A stretch of 24,013 nucleotides of DNA from Desulfacyla sp964522045 (GTDB lineage Bacteria; Desulfobacterota; DSM-4660; Desulfatiglandales; Desulfatiglandaceae). The notes below the pieces were generated by a model. It had not been told where the DNA came from and searched no databases. It saw only the letters and a program-made list of their open reading frames with translations. The first letter of the stretch is position 1. Each line of letters starts with the position of its first letter. The stretch covers positions 1-24,013 of the forward strand of contig CAZFSF010000033.1 of NCBI GenBank assembly GCA_964522045.1, given 5' to 3'. Both the position numbers and the translations under genes were made by a program. Shown one piece after another: positions 15,587-23,301 of this stretch.

Positions 15587-16315
15587 ATGGCGGAAACAAA
15601 TAGCGTTCTGGACGAGATCTTGAATCATGGGCCCTCGGCAGACTCCATTTCTATTGTCCTGGCAAGGATGAAAAAAGAGGGACGTTTAAGTGAGGTTGTC
15701 CAAGAGTGCATTAAATTCTTAAAGGTCTATCCTGACAACATTCGTCTGAGGCTTCTTTTGGCAGAATCTTGTCTGGAAATCGGATTTATTGGTCTGGCTG
15801 AGTCCGAGCTCGAGAATGTCACATCGATGATTGAGGATCTGATCCCTTCCTACAAGTTGCTTGCGGGCATTTATGCTAAACAACGGAGGGTGAGAGAGGC
15901 CGCTGATACGCTCAAGCTCTATTTAGCGCATTATCCAGGGGAACCGGAAGCGCTTAAGCTTTTAGAGGAAGTGGAACCAGACGAAGCTCAGTTAGAGATC
16001 GGAGGACCGACAGACGAAGTTATTGTTGAAGTAGATGAAAAAGATGCCGTGGCTGACCTTGCAACGCCAACCATTGCGGAACTTTACTACACACAGGGAC
16101 GGCTGAGTGCAGCCATCAGTATCTATGAAAAGGTCCTCAATGACAAGCCTGATGACATTGAGTCCCTTAAACGTCTTACCGAGTTAAGAGGGTTGGCGGC
16201 TGAAGAACAAAACACGGAGGGAAAAGAAAAGGCTGACCTGCGTACTCGAACGGAAACAACGATCGCGATTTTAGAGAGGTGGCTGCCTAAAATCAAGGAG
16301 ATACAGCATGCCTGA
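15587..16315 (+). CDS. TPR-repeat protein
   Basis: The 242-residue product is all-helical with recognisable tetratricopeptide units. One group lies at about residues 20-125 (GRLSEVVQECIKFLKVYPDN; GLAESELENVT; AADTLKLYLAHYPGEPEALKLL). A further unit follows an acidic linker, at about 160-200 (AELYYTQGRLSAAISIYEKVLNDKPDDIESLKRL). It has no signal peptide or membrane segment. It probably acts as a protein-interaction scaffold. Its stop overlaps the next gene by 8 bases, so the pair is translationally linked. AAAAAGGAGAG is a good ribosome site. Confidence 0.85.
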   Translation: MAETNSVLDEILNHGPSADSISIVLARMKKEGRLSEVVQECIKFLKVYPDNIRLRLLLAESCLEIGFIGLAESELENVTSMIEDLIPSYKLLAGIYAKQRRVREAADTLKLYLAHYPGEPEALKLLEEVEPDEAQLEIGGPTDEVIVEVDEKDAVADLATPTIAELYYTQGRLSAAISIYEKVLNDKPDDIESLKRLTELRGLAAEEQNTEGKEKADLRTRTETTIAILERWLPKIKEIQHA

Positions 16316-17357
16316 AAAACCGGTTGATTTTGGGTTTATGGCAACCGGCATTGGGAGCGTTCCATTTTTGGATGTTGAGGCAACCTGCCGGGAAATAGCG
16401 GACATGACGTCCCATATGCCGTTTTGGCCCCAGTTCGTTAAACGGAGCCACTTAGAAGATATGAGCATCCAGTACAGTGAGGGACTCCCCCTCTTGGAGG
16501 TCAAGGCAGAGGAGAGGTCCCTGGTCATACCCAGGTCGGATCAGAGAGAAACAGAGCTTGTAGAATTCTACGAGCATTATCTTGCCCATGAGGTTGAGCG
16601 TTTTGCCATGAGCAGGGAATATGCCCCCGGCTTTTATTCCCTGCTGGAACTCATTGCTGATGGTGAAGTAGAATGTGGCCCTTTTATCAAGGGACAAATT
16701 GTCGGCCCACTTACCTTTACTGCAGGTATTAAAGACCCGAAGGGAAAGCCGATCCTCCATGATCCCGAACTTTCAGAGGCTATGGCAAGGGGATTAGCCA
16801 TTAAGGCCCTATGGCAGGTGAGGAAGCTTGAAAGATCAGGAAAACGGCCGGTCATTTTTTTGGACGAGCCCTATCTTTCAGGGTTCGGCTCGGCCTTTTC
16901 TCCGATTCAACGCCATGAGGTCGTTGATATGCTTCGCATTATCATAGATTACCTGAGAGAAAACGCCGATGTCTTGATAGGTATCCATTGCTGCGGGAAC
17001 ACCGACTGGTCGATGATTTTGGAGGCAGGCCCGGATATTATTAACTTTGATGCCTTTGACTATATGGATCATTTCCTGCTTTATGAGGACGATATCGTGC
17101 GATTTATCGAAGGAGGGGGGACTATTGCATGGGGGATTGTCCCAACCGCTAATTTCAGGGGGGATGAGTCGGTCAATGATTTGCTGTTAAGACTGGAAGA
17201 AGGCTTAAAGCGTCTTCATCAATGGGGCGTGAGTGCGGATCTAATAGCCCAACGATCTATTCTCACACCTGCATGCGGCATGGGCACCATGACCCCTGAT
17301 GCGGCCGGGGCAGCCATGGGTCTTTTATCTCACCTGTGCCGGAGATGCAGGGAATGA
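16308..17357 (+). CDS. MetE-like (cobalamin-independent methionine synthase/UROD fold) zinc protein
   Basis: The 349-residue product matches the C-terminal catalytic barrel of MetE in size. Its putative zinc ligands are His227 and Cys229 (IGIHCCGNTDW) and Cys323 (LTPACGMGTM), paralleling the His-x-Cys and late Cys of MetE. Other barrel phrases are ATGIGSVPFLD near the start, IKGQIVGPLTF, VIFLDEPYLSGF and IINFDAFDY. It lacks the MetE N-terminal half, so it may be a core methyltransferase using a corrinoid protein or a folate substitute, as proposed for short MetE homologues. It overlaps the TPR gene by 8 bases. Substrate is not evident. Confidence 0.82.
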   Translation: MPEKPVDFGFMATGIGSVPFLDVEATCREIADMTSHMPFWPQFVKRSHLEDMSIQYSEGLPLLEVKAEERSLVIPRSDQRETELVEFYEHYLAHEVERFAMSREYAPGFYSLLELIADGEVECGPFIKGQIVGPLTFTAGIKDPKGKPILHDPELSEAMARGLAIKALWQVRKLERSGKRPVIFLDEPYLSGFGSAFSPIQRHEVVDMLRIIIDYLRENADVLIGIHCCGNTDWSMILEAGPDIINFDAFDYMDHFLLYEDDIVRFIEGGGTIAWGIVPTANFRGDESVNDLLLRLEEGLKRLHQWGVSADLIAQRSILTPACGMGTMTPDAAGAAMGLLSHLCRRCRE

Positions 17358-17360
17358 GAA

Positions 17361-17406
17361 AAAGATGAACATCGAATATCGAACGTCCAACGTCGAATTT
17401 TGAATG
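17361..17406 (+). repeat. Left inverted-repeat arm of the four-helix-bundle cassette
   Basis: This arm is made of short near-repeats of the type TCGAAxxTCGAACGT. It matches the complement of 17826-17871 at 37 of 46 positions, counted by eye, and overlaps the region just upstream of the gene's ribosome site. Confidence 0.65.
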
Positions 17407-17413
17407 GGAAAAG

Positions 17414-17779
17414 ATGAATAAGCAGACTTATGACCTGGAAGAAAGGCTGCTCGAGTATTCAGTGAGAATCATAAAGATCGTTGAACAGCTTCCAAGTACC
17501 AGAACAGGCAACCATGTTGCTGGCCAATTATTAAGATCAGGAACTTCGCCTTATCCAAACCATGGTGAAGCCCAGGCAGCGGAGTCCCCAAAGGACTTTA
17601 TCCATAAGCTTCGTATCTCATTAAAGGAACTCAGGGAGACCCAGCGATGGTTAAAGCTTATTCAGCGTGTACCACTAATTAAGAAACCTGAACTATTAGA
17701 TGACATTTTAGAGGAAACAGAGGAATTAATTAAGATTTTCGTTACGAGTGTTAAAACGGCTGAAAAGAAGAGGAAATAG
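17414..17779 (+). CDS. Four-helix bundle protein (23S rRNA intervening-sequence family)
   Basis: The 121-residue product matches the four-helix bundle/IVS family (TIGR02436-like): an opening LEERLLEYSVRIIKIVEQLP, the hallmark GNHVAGQLLRSGTSPYPNHGEAQAAES, then SPKDFIHKLRISLKELRETQRWLKLI and a long final helix. The family was first found as ORFs in 23S rRNA intervening sequences of Leptospira and Coxiella and forms pentameric bundles; its function is unknown, with nucleic-acid binding suspected. The ATG at 17414 lies within AT-rich sequence; GGGAAAAG is just upstream. It is flanked on both sides by inverted-repeat arms and appears to be an insertion between two unrelated genes. Confidence 0.9.
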   Translation: MNKQTYDLEERLLEYSVRIIKIVEQLPSTRTGNHVAGQLLRSGTSPYPNHGEAQAAESPKDFIHKLRISLKELRETQRWLKLIQRVPLIKKPELLDDILEETEELIKIFVTSVKTAEKKRK

Positions 17780-17825
17780 TTATTCAAAGTTCGACATCGG
17801 AGTCTTCGCTTGCCTGGTTTTTTAG

Positions 17826-17871
17826 CATTCGATGTTGTACGTTCGATGTTCGATGTTCGACGTTCATCTTT
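17826..17871 (-). repeat. Right inverted-repeat arm of the four-helix-bundle cassette
   Basis: This arm contains tandem GTTCGAT/GTTCGAC units (GTTCGATGTTCGATGTTCGA at 17841-17860) and pairs with 17361-17406. It ends 24 bases before the stop codon of the CFA synthase gene. Confidence 0.65.
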
Positions 17872-17895
17872 CAAAACAACTCCGTGGGGCATATC

Positions 17896-19014
17896 TCATC
17901 TATGGGACTTGTACCCGCCGGGGACTCCATTTGCTGAGAGGACTATCTGCCACAACTGGTTTTTTCTTGCTCGGAAAGATCCAGCGCAGGAAAGAAGATA
18001 GTATTTCCACATCCGGTAAAATCTCTCGCCATACTCTTTCTTAATGATATCCCAGCCTTTGTCAAAATTTCGAAACCAATACATCAGTGTTTTATCATAG
18101 TCTGCGCCGAAACTGTGCCAGTCTTCAAGAACGAACAACCCTTCAATGCCGGCGCATATCTGTTTGGCAGAGGGTAGCATGGAATTCGGAAAGATGTAAC
18201 GCTCTATCCATGGGTCGGTTCTAATTACAGAGCGATTGCTTCCAATGGTATGTAAAAGGAAGAGGCCATTATCCTTCAGACAACGGTTGACGACGCGAAA
18301 AAAGGTGATGTAGTTTTTGTAGCCGACATGTTCGAACATGCCGATGGAAAGGATACGATCAAAGGTTCCCTTTAGATTGCGGTAGTCCTGTAAGCGGATC
18401 TCCACTGGAAGCCCACGGCAAAGCTCCGTTCCGAATTGCACCTGCTTTTCAGAAACGGTGATCCCCACCACCTCCACCTTGTATTGTTCGGCCGTAAATC
18501 TGGCCGTCCCGCCCCAGCCGCAGCCGATATCCAGAACCCGCATTCCCGGGTGTAAATCGAGCTTGCGGCACACTAAATTCAGCTTGTCCTCCTGGGCCTG
18601 ATCCAATGTGGACGCATTTTTCCAGTAACCGCAGCTATATATCAGCCGCTTGTCGAGCATTTGTTGGTACACGTTGTTGCCGATATCGTAGTGTCGCCGG
18701 CCCACATGAAAGGCCCGGGATGGTTTCTGGAGATTTATCAGCTTTGACTTCAGGATGTCAAAAAGCACCGTCCGGAGTTTGACCTTAGTATCTAATTCTG
18801 CCTGCAAAATCCTATGAAAGAATTTGTCAAGCCTGTCACAGTCCCACCAGCCATCCATAAAGGATTCACCTAAACCGAGTGATCCTTCCGCTAACAACCT
18901 TGCATGAAATTTATCGTTATGGATCTGGAGATCCCATGGATTGTCCCCGCCGATTTCGATGTGGGCAAAGGACAACAGTTGCTCTATTTGGTTGCGGAAA
19001 TTGGCGTGAGGCAT
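17896..19014 (-). CDS. cfa: Cyclopropane-fatty-acyl-phospholipid synthase
   Basis: The 372-residue product is a full-length CFA synthase of the E. coli type: an N-terminal lipid-binding domain, then HYDIGNNVYQQMLD, the SCGYWKNASTLDQAQ active-site stretch, SAM-binding VLDIGCGWGG, GITVSEKQ, SIGMFEHVGYKNY, and a C-terminal FRARKNQLWQIVLSANGVPGGY. It transfers methylene from S-adenosylmethionine to unsaturated phospholipid acyl chains at the membrane face. The start is ATG 19014 with AGGT ahead; a promoter is visible at 19072-19100. Its 3' end lies 24 bases from the four-helix-bundle cassette, so the cassette may have replaced its original terminator. Confidence 0.95.
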   Translation of the reverse strand: MPHANFRNQIEQLLSFAHIEIGGDNPWDLQIHNDKFHARLLAEGSLGLGESFMDGWWDCDRLDKFFHRILQAELDTKVKLRTVLFDILKSKLINLQKPSRAFHVGRRHYDIGNNVYQQMLDKRLIYSCGYWKNASTLDQAQEDKLNLVCRKLDLHPGMRVLDIGCGWGGTARFTAEQYKVEVVGITVSEKQVQFGTELCRGLPVEIRLQDYRNLKGTFDRILSIGMFEHVGYKNYITFFRVVNRCLKDNGLFLLHTIGSNRSVIRTDPWIERYIFPNSMLPSAKQICAGIEGLFVLEDWHSFGADYDKTLMYWFRNFDKGWDIIKKEYGERFYRMWKYYLLSCAGSFRARKNQLWQIVLSANGVPGGYKSHR

Positions 19015-19328
19015 AGTGTTACCTGTTGAAGGAATGTTCGTCTTCTCAGATCGCCTTTCTCGGTTGAGATAAATATGCTCGTCGTTTTTGAAATTGTCAA
19101 TGCGAAAGTCTGTTCCCTTTTACCTCTCCGATAGAGCCAGGGATTTACTGACCGTGATGCGGTGCAGGGGCAAAAAATGGAAAATAGAGTCATTTTTTTG
19201 TTGACAGAGCTTCGAAAGCGGAGTAGCAGTCGATAATCGAATAATGCTCGATAGCACTTCGTTATGATATTATTTTATGTTCAACTGATGAATGTATAGT
19301 CATTATAAAAGAAAACGGGGGAAAGCGA
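19015..19328. other. Divergent intergenic region between cfa and the first SDR gene
   Basis: The 314 bases hold the reverse-strand cfa promoter (19072-19100), a TTGACA at 19201-19206 facing the SDR gene without a well-spaced -10, an 11-base palindrome TCGATAATCGA at 19230-19240, and the GGGGGAAAG ribosome site of the SDR gene. No other gene is seen. Confidence 0.5.
19072..19100 (-). promoter_or_regulatory. Promoter of the cfa gene, TTGACA-N17-CATATT
   Basis: Read on the reverse strand, TTGACA (19100-19095) and CATATT (19077-19072) are separated by 17 bases. The implied start near 19065 gives a leader of about 50 bases before the ATG at 19014. Confidence 0.5.
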
Positions 19329-20165
19329 ATGTACTCAGACCTCAAGGGAAAAACGGCGCTGGTGACAGGCTCCGGGAAAAAAACCGGGATCGGGTATGCA
19401 ATAGCGAGAAGTCTGGCAGCCTCAGGGGCCGATGTGATCGTTGCCGATCTTGGGCAGGACCCAAGCGGGGATGATATGATCAAGACGGGTACCCTGGGTG
19501 AAATGGAGGGTATCGTCAGGGAAATCCAGGAGGAATTCTCGGTATCTGCCCTGGCAGTGGGCGTGGATGTGACGGATAACGATGCGATTGGCCAAATGAT
19601 CGAGAAAATCAGGGAGAGTTTTGACCATATTGACGTACTCTGTAATAATGCCGGCGCTGTTTTTGGCGTGCCCAATGCCGTGCATACATATGATGAATCG
19701 GCCTGGATGAAGACGATTGATGTCAACCTGCACTCTGTTTTTCGGATTTCCAGGGCCGTCCTCCCCATGATGATGGGGATGAAGGGGAGCATTATCAACA
19801 CCGCGTCAAGGGCAGGCAAGGTGCCGCCGCTGTTTAACGGCGCTTATGCCGTGGCAAAGGCAGGAGTGATTATGCTGACAAAGGTGATGGCCAGGGAATT
19901 GGCGGGTGCGGGGATTCGGGTCAATGCCATCTGTCCCGGGCAGATCATGACGGATCTTGAGAAATGGAGTTTTGAGCTGGAGGCCAGATTTTTTAACACG
20001 ACGGTGGAAGCCCGGGAACAGGAAATGTGCAAAACCATTCCTTTGGGGAGAATCGGCACACCCCAGGAGGTGGGCGAGGTCGTGGCCTTTCTGGCATCCG
20101 ACGCCTCTTCATACTGCACGGGCCAGGCCCTTAATATTAGCGGAGGCCAGTTGATGGAGCTCTAA
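19329..20165 (+). CDS. Short-chain dehydrogenase/reductase (SDR)
   Basis: The 278-residue product is a classical SDR: a nucleotide-binding TGSGKKTGIGYAIARSLA with one extra residue in the glycine loop, NNAGAVFG, and catalytic Ser160, Tyr173 and Lys177 (NTASRAGK; AYAVAKAG), ending SSYCTGQALNISGGQ. These enzymes reduce or oxidise carbonyl/hydroxyl groups with NAD(P). An acidic residue after the second strand (VIVADLGQD) suggests NAD preference. GGGGGAAAG precedes the start. It is followed by a TPP-dependent enzyme, a transporter and another SDR in the same direction, so a pathway role on an organic acid or ketone is plausible. Confidence 0.9.
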   Translation: MYSDLKGKTALVTGSGKKTGIGYAIARSLAASGADVIVADLGQDPSGDDMIKTGTLGEMEGIVREIQEEFSVSALAVGVDVTDNDAIGQMIEKIRESFDHIDVLCNNAGAVFGVPNAVHTYDESAWMKTIDVNLHSVFRISRAVLPMMMGMKGSIINTASRAGKVPPLFNGAYAVAKAGVIMLTKVMARELAGAGIRVNAICPGQIMTDLEKWSFELEARFFNTTVEAREQEMCKTIPLGRIGTPQEVGEVVAFLASDASSYCTGQALNISGGQLMEL

Positions 20166-20260
20166 GATTTCGGATTTAGTACCCGAATTTCAAAACCCTA
20201 TAATGTTTGCATACGATTTTGGTTCCGACTTAACCAGGTGATGATAGTTTTATAACTTTG

Positions 20261-20299
20261 GGCATTTTAGGCACTTTAGATCACTTTAGGCACTTTTAG
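20261..20299 (+). repeat. Short tandem repeat, four units of about 10 bases
   Basis: Four consecutive imperfect units occur: GGCATTTTAG, GCACTTTAGA, TCACTTTAGG, CACTTTTAG. They share the core GCACTTTAG. The array lies 44 bases before the start of the TPP-enzyme gene, between it and the SDR gene, and could be a regulator-binding array or a neutral slippage repeat. Confidence 0.5.
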
Positions 20300-20342
20300 C
20301 GACAATCGTCAATACTCAATGAAAAAAGGGGGAATAGTACAG

Positions 20343-22037
20343 ATGGAAACCGTAACAGGCGGACAACTTGCAGCAGAGGCGCTTATAAACAGGGGCGTAA
20401 AATACATTTTTACTCTAAGCGGGGGTCATATAACACCTATTTATCAATATCTTGAAAATTCACCTATTACGCTCTTTGACACCCGTCATGAGCAGGCCGC
20501 GGTTTTTATGGCAGAGGCATGGGGTAAGATGACCAGACAGCCTGGTGTCGCAATGGTGACTGCGGGGCCGGGGTTCACCAATGCCCTTACCGGTATTGCC
20601 AGTGCATATTTTTCCAACACCCCTCTTGTGTTTATTGCAGGATGCGTAGGTCTTAATCACAGGGAAAAACTGGACCTTCAGGATATGACCCAGGAGCCTG
20701 TCATCAGGCCGATGGTTAAGAAATCTCTGGTCTGCTATAATACAGAGCGGATTCCTGAGTTCATCGATATGGCTTTTAGAACCGCGGCGAGCGGACGGCC
20801 GGGACCTGTATATCTTGAACTGCCTGTGGATGTGCTTAACGGCGAGACAGGGATTTCCGGGGTTAAGAAGCCCAGCACCCATGTGGACTCCCATCCGGTG
20901 GATCTTGAAAAGGCCGGTCTCATCCTTGAAATGATCGGGAAAGCTGAAAAACCGGTGGTGATCGCGGGAACCGGGGTCTGGCAGTCCGGGGCAGGCGACG
21001 ATCTTATTGAATTCATTGAAGGCATGGGTGTACCTGTTCTGACCTCTCTTTCAGGCCGGGGAACCATCCCGGATACCCACCCCTTATGTTTTGAGGGTGC
21101 GCTTGCGATCAGGCCGGGCTGCGGTTTTTCGGCCTATGGCGGGACAGACCTCGTGGTTCTCCTCGGGACAAGAATCTGCCTTTACTATATGTTCGGTCAG
21201 ATCTTCAACTCCCAGGCTAAGATGATCCAGGTTGATATACAGGCCGAAGAGATGGGTCGCAATCGCGGTATCGATCTCCCGGTAATGAGTGATGTGGGAG
21301 CATTGCTCAGGGAGTGCAACAGGATTATCAGGGAAAATGAGATGGGTGAGGAGCTGAAAAAGCGGTTCTCCCCATGGATTGCATCTTTAGAGACCTCACA
21401 TGAGCAGGGTAAATCGTTTTCGCAAAAGGATTGGGACAGTGATAATCTTCCCGTGCATCCCCTGAGGCTCGCGAGAGAGATAAATGACTTCATGGCTCGT
21501 GAGGATGATATTGTGGTGGCGGACGGAGGTGATACTACGACCTGGATGGGGATGACTCGCACAGTTGTTCGCGCCGGGCACTACTTGGACTACGGTATCT
21601 ACGGATCTCTTGCCGTTGGGCTCCCCTACGCCAATGCGGCCAAACTGCTCTATCCGGACAAGCGTGTCTGCCTCATAACCGGGGACGGCTCAGTGGGTTT
21701 TAATTTCATGGAGTTTGAAACCTCTATCCGGAAGGGGCTCCCGATTGTTGTAGTCATCTGTAATGATCTTGGCTGGGGTATGATCAGGCACAGCCAGGAG
21801 ATCCGTATGGGACACGCCGTTGAGAATGGTACGTATATCGGCAGGGTTGATTATCACAAGATGGTGGAGGCACTCGGTGGAAAGGGGGTGTTAGTGGAAA
21901 ATCCTCAGGATATACGGCCTGCCCTTGAAGAAGCATTTGCATCAGGCAAGACCACCTGCATCAATGTAATGACAGACACTACTACCGTAAGTCCGGCCAG
22001 TATGGCTCTCGCCAATGTGGGCGCCTATCAGGCATAG
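20343..22037 (+). CDS. Thiamine-pyrophosphate-dependent enzyme (acetolactate synthase / 2-hydroxyacyl-CoA lyase family)
   Basis: The start chosen is ATG 20343, with AAGGGGGA 9 bases ahead; the frame extends to an ATG at 20319 that has no ribosome site. The 564-residue product has the three-domain fold of this superfamily: a pyrimidine domain with catalytic Glu50 (DTRHEQAAVFMAEAWGK) and GPGFTNALTGIASAYF, a central domain (about 190-325), and a PP domain with the TPP motif GDGS (447-450) running to Asn474 (VVVICNDLGWG). The family includes acetolactate synthase, oxalyl-CoA decarboxylase, benzoylformate decarboxylase and 2-hydroxyacyl-CoA lyase. No ilvN-like small subunit follows, so a biosynthetic acetolactate role is unlikely. 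The substrate is open. Confidence 0.88.
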   Translation: METVTGGQLAAEALINRGVKYIFTLSGGHITPIYQYLENSPITLFDTRHEQAAVFMAEAWGKMTRQPGVAMVTAGPGFTNALTGIASAYFSNTPLVFIAGCVGLNHREKLDLQDMTQEPVIRPMVKKSLVCYNTERIPEFIDMAFRTAASGRPGPVYLELPVDVLNGETGISGVKKPSTHVDSHPVDLEKAGLILEMIGKAEKPVVIAGTGVWQSGAGDDLIEFIEGMGVPVLTSLSGRGTIPDTHPLCFEGALAIRPGCGFSAYGGTDLVVLLGTRICLYYMFGQIFNSQAKMIQVDIQAEEMGRNRGIDLPVMSDVGALLRECNRIIRENEMGEELKKRFSPWIASLETSHEQGKSFSQKDWDSDNLPVHPLRLAREINDFMAREDDIVVADGGDTTTWMGMTRTVVRAGHYLDYGIYGSLAVGLPYANAAKLLYPDKRVCLITGDGSVGFNFMEFETSIRKGLPIVVVICNDLGWGMIRHSQEIRMGHAVENGTYIGRVDYHKMVEALGGKGVLVENPQDIRPALEEAFASGKTTCINVMTDTTTVSPASMALANVGAYQA

Positions 22038-22100
22038 GGGAATGGAGGTCGGCTGAGAATAATTCGCAATTGCCAGTAAAAGGGGCTTTTAGTGGCGCAT

Positions 22101-22167
22101 CATAATCTTAATCGTACTCTTAATCATAATCGTGTTGAGTAAGATTAGGATTATGATTATGAGTATG
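22101..22167. repeat. 31-bp hairpin built from TAATCN hexamers
   Basis: The arms at 22101-22131 and 22137-22167 are reverse complements at 24 of 31 positions with a 5-base loop (GTGTT). Both arms are made of a repeating (C/T)TAATCN hexamer unit. It lies in the gap between the TPP-enzyme gene and the transporter gene. It has no trailing T-tract, so a simple intrinsic terminator is unlikely, although the folded RNA would be stable. Confidence 0.6.
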
Positions 22168-22247
22168 AAATAGGGGAGCTATCTCATCACTTAATCTTTG
22201 AACCCGTGAACGGCCAAAAATAGCATAAAAGAGTAGAGGAGGTGGGT

Positions 22248-23168
22248 ATGGACGCGGCAATGGTTGACCAGGTCCGGCTCAATTTCAACCCTCAGGGACT
22301 TCTTGTAATAAATATTGCCATAGGGTTGATGATGTTCGGGGTGGCTTTAGACCTCAAATTAGAAGATTTTAAGAGGATCATTATATCACCCAAGGCCCCC
22401 GGGATCGGCCTGGCTGCGCAGTTCATACTCCTGCCTGCCTTCACATTTCTGCTTACGCTGATTCTGCGGCCCCAGCCATCCATTGCCCTGGGCATGATCT
22501 TAGTGGCCGCCTGCCCGGGAGGCAACCTCTCCAATATCATTACCTATCTCGCCAAAGGAAACTGCGCGGTCTCCATCAGTATGACGGCGGTTTCAACTGC
22601 CGCGGCCATCGTCATGACACCGCTTAACCTGGCGCTCTGGGGGGGGTTGAATCCGGACACGGCCGAGATCCTGAGGAAGGTGAGTCTCAGCCCTGTGGAC
22701 GTGTTTAGCACCATTTTTTTGATTCTGGGAATACCGCTTGTATTAGGGCTGACATTGAGCCGGATTTTCCCGGCTCTCGCGGATAAGGTTCGAAAGCCGT
22801 TCAAGATTTTTTCTCTCGTATTTTTCATAGTTATCATCTGTGGCGCCCTTGCCGCCAACTGGAGTATCTTTTTGAAGGTTATGGGTGTGGTGATGTTGAT
22901 CGTTCTCATTCACAATGCCCTGGCCCTGAACTTAGGATACTGGTCCGGACGTCTTTGCAGGTTGGATGAGCGCGACTCACGGGCCGTTTGCATCGAGGTC
23001 GGGATCCAGAACTCGGCGCTGGGGCTGGTCCTGGTGTTTAATTTTTTTGAGGGGTTGGGGGGTATGGCCATACTGGTCGCATGGTGGGGGACCTGGCATA
23101 TCATTGCAGGGCTGATTACCGCCTTTATCTTTACCAGATTTGCACTGCCTGCTGAGCAGCAGGTCTGA
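22248..23168 (+). CDS. BASS-family (bile acid:sodium symporter-like) transporter
   Basis: The start at ATG 22248 is chosen because GAGGAGG (22236-22242) is 6 bases ahead; GTG 22242 is part of that site. The 306-residue product has about nine to ten hydrophobic segments and the family marks MMFGVALDLKLEDF near the start, AACPGGNLSNIITYLAKGNCAVSISMTAVSTAAAIVMTP in the first crossover region, and EVGIQNSALGLVLV in the second. Members are sodium-coupled transporters of organic anions such as bile acids, pyruvate, pantothenate or 2-keto acids. Its place between a TPP enzyme and an SDR suggests uptake or export of the acid these enzymes act on. Confidence 0.9.
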   Translation: MDAAMVDQVRLNFNPQGLLVINIAIGLMMFGVALDLKLEDFKRIIISPKAPGIGLAAQFILLPAFTFLLTLILRPQPSIALGMILVAACPGGNLSNIITYLAKGNCAVSISMTAVSTAAAIVMTPLNLALWGGLNPDTAEILRKVSLSPVDVFSTIFLILGIPLVLGLTLSRIFPALADKVRKPFKIFSLVFFIVIICGALAANWSIFLKVMGVVMLIVLIHNALALNLGYWSGRLCRLDERDSRAVCIEVGIQNSALGLVLVFNFFEGLGGMAILVAWWGTWHIIAGLITAFIFTRFALPAEQQV

Positions 23169-23301
23169 AAAACTTTCCGAAACATAAATGAAAAAAGGTT
23201 GCACCTGTTCAAGGGTTCAAAAGTTCAGGGCCGGTTTCGCCTGAGACAAACGAGCCTGAACCGCCAGATCAAGACCCTGTGACCGTGTACGAAGGAGCTT
23301 C

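Larger units (their letters stand above)
17361..17871. mobile_element. Four-helix-bundle gene cassette bounded by long imperfect inverted repeats
   Basis: A ~511-base unit consists of one small gene (17414-17779) between arms at 17361-17406 and 17826-17871. The right arm, reverse complemented, aligns to the left arm without gaps over 46 bases with 37 identities, both beginning AAAGATGAAC. The unit fills nearly all the space between the MetE-like gene and the convergent CFA synthase gene. Free-standing four-helix-bundle (23S intervening-sequence type) genes in such GAACxTCGAA-rich repeats are seen in many genomes; whether they move is not established. No target-site duplication could be assigned with confidence. 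Confidence 0.6.

Noticed and set aside
17361..17871. CRISPR array suggested by repeated GTTCGAT/TCGAAC units
   Set aside because: Units are 7-9 bases, adjacent and without spacers; they form inverted arms around one gene.
23208..23261. GTTCAAGG/GTTCAAAA/GTTCAGG repeats and a GTTCAGG...CCTGAAC inverted pair upstream of the second SDR
   Set aside because: Short and imperfect; could be chance or a worn intergenic element, not enough to call a feature.
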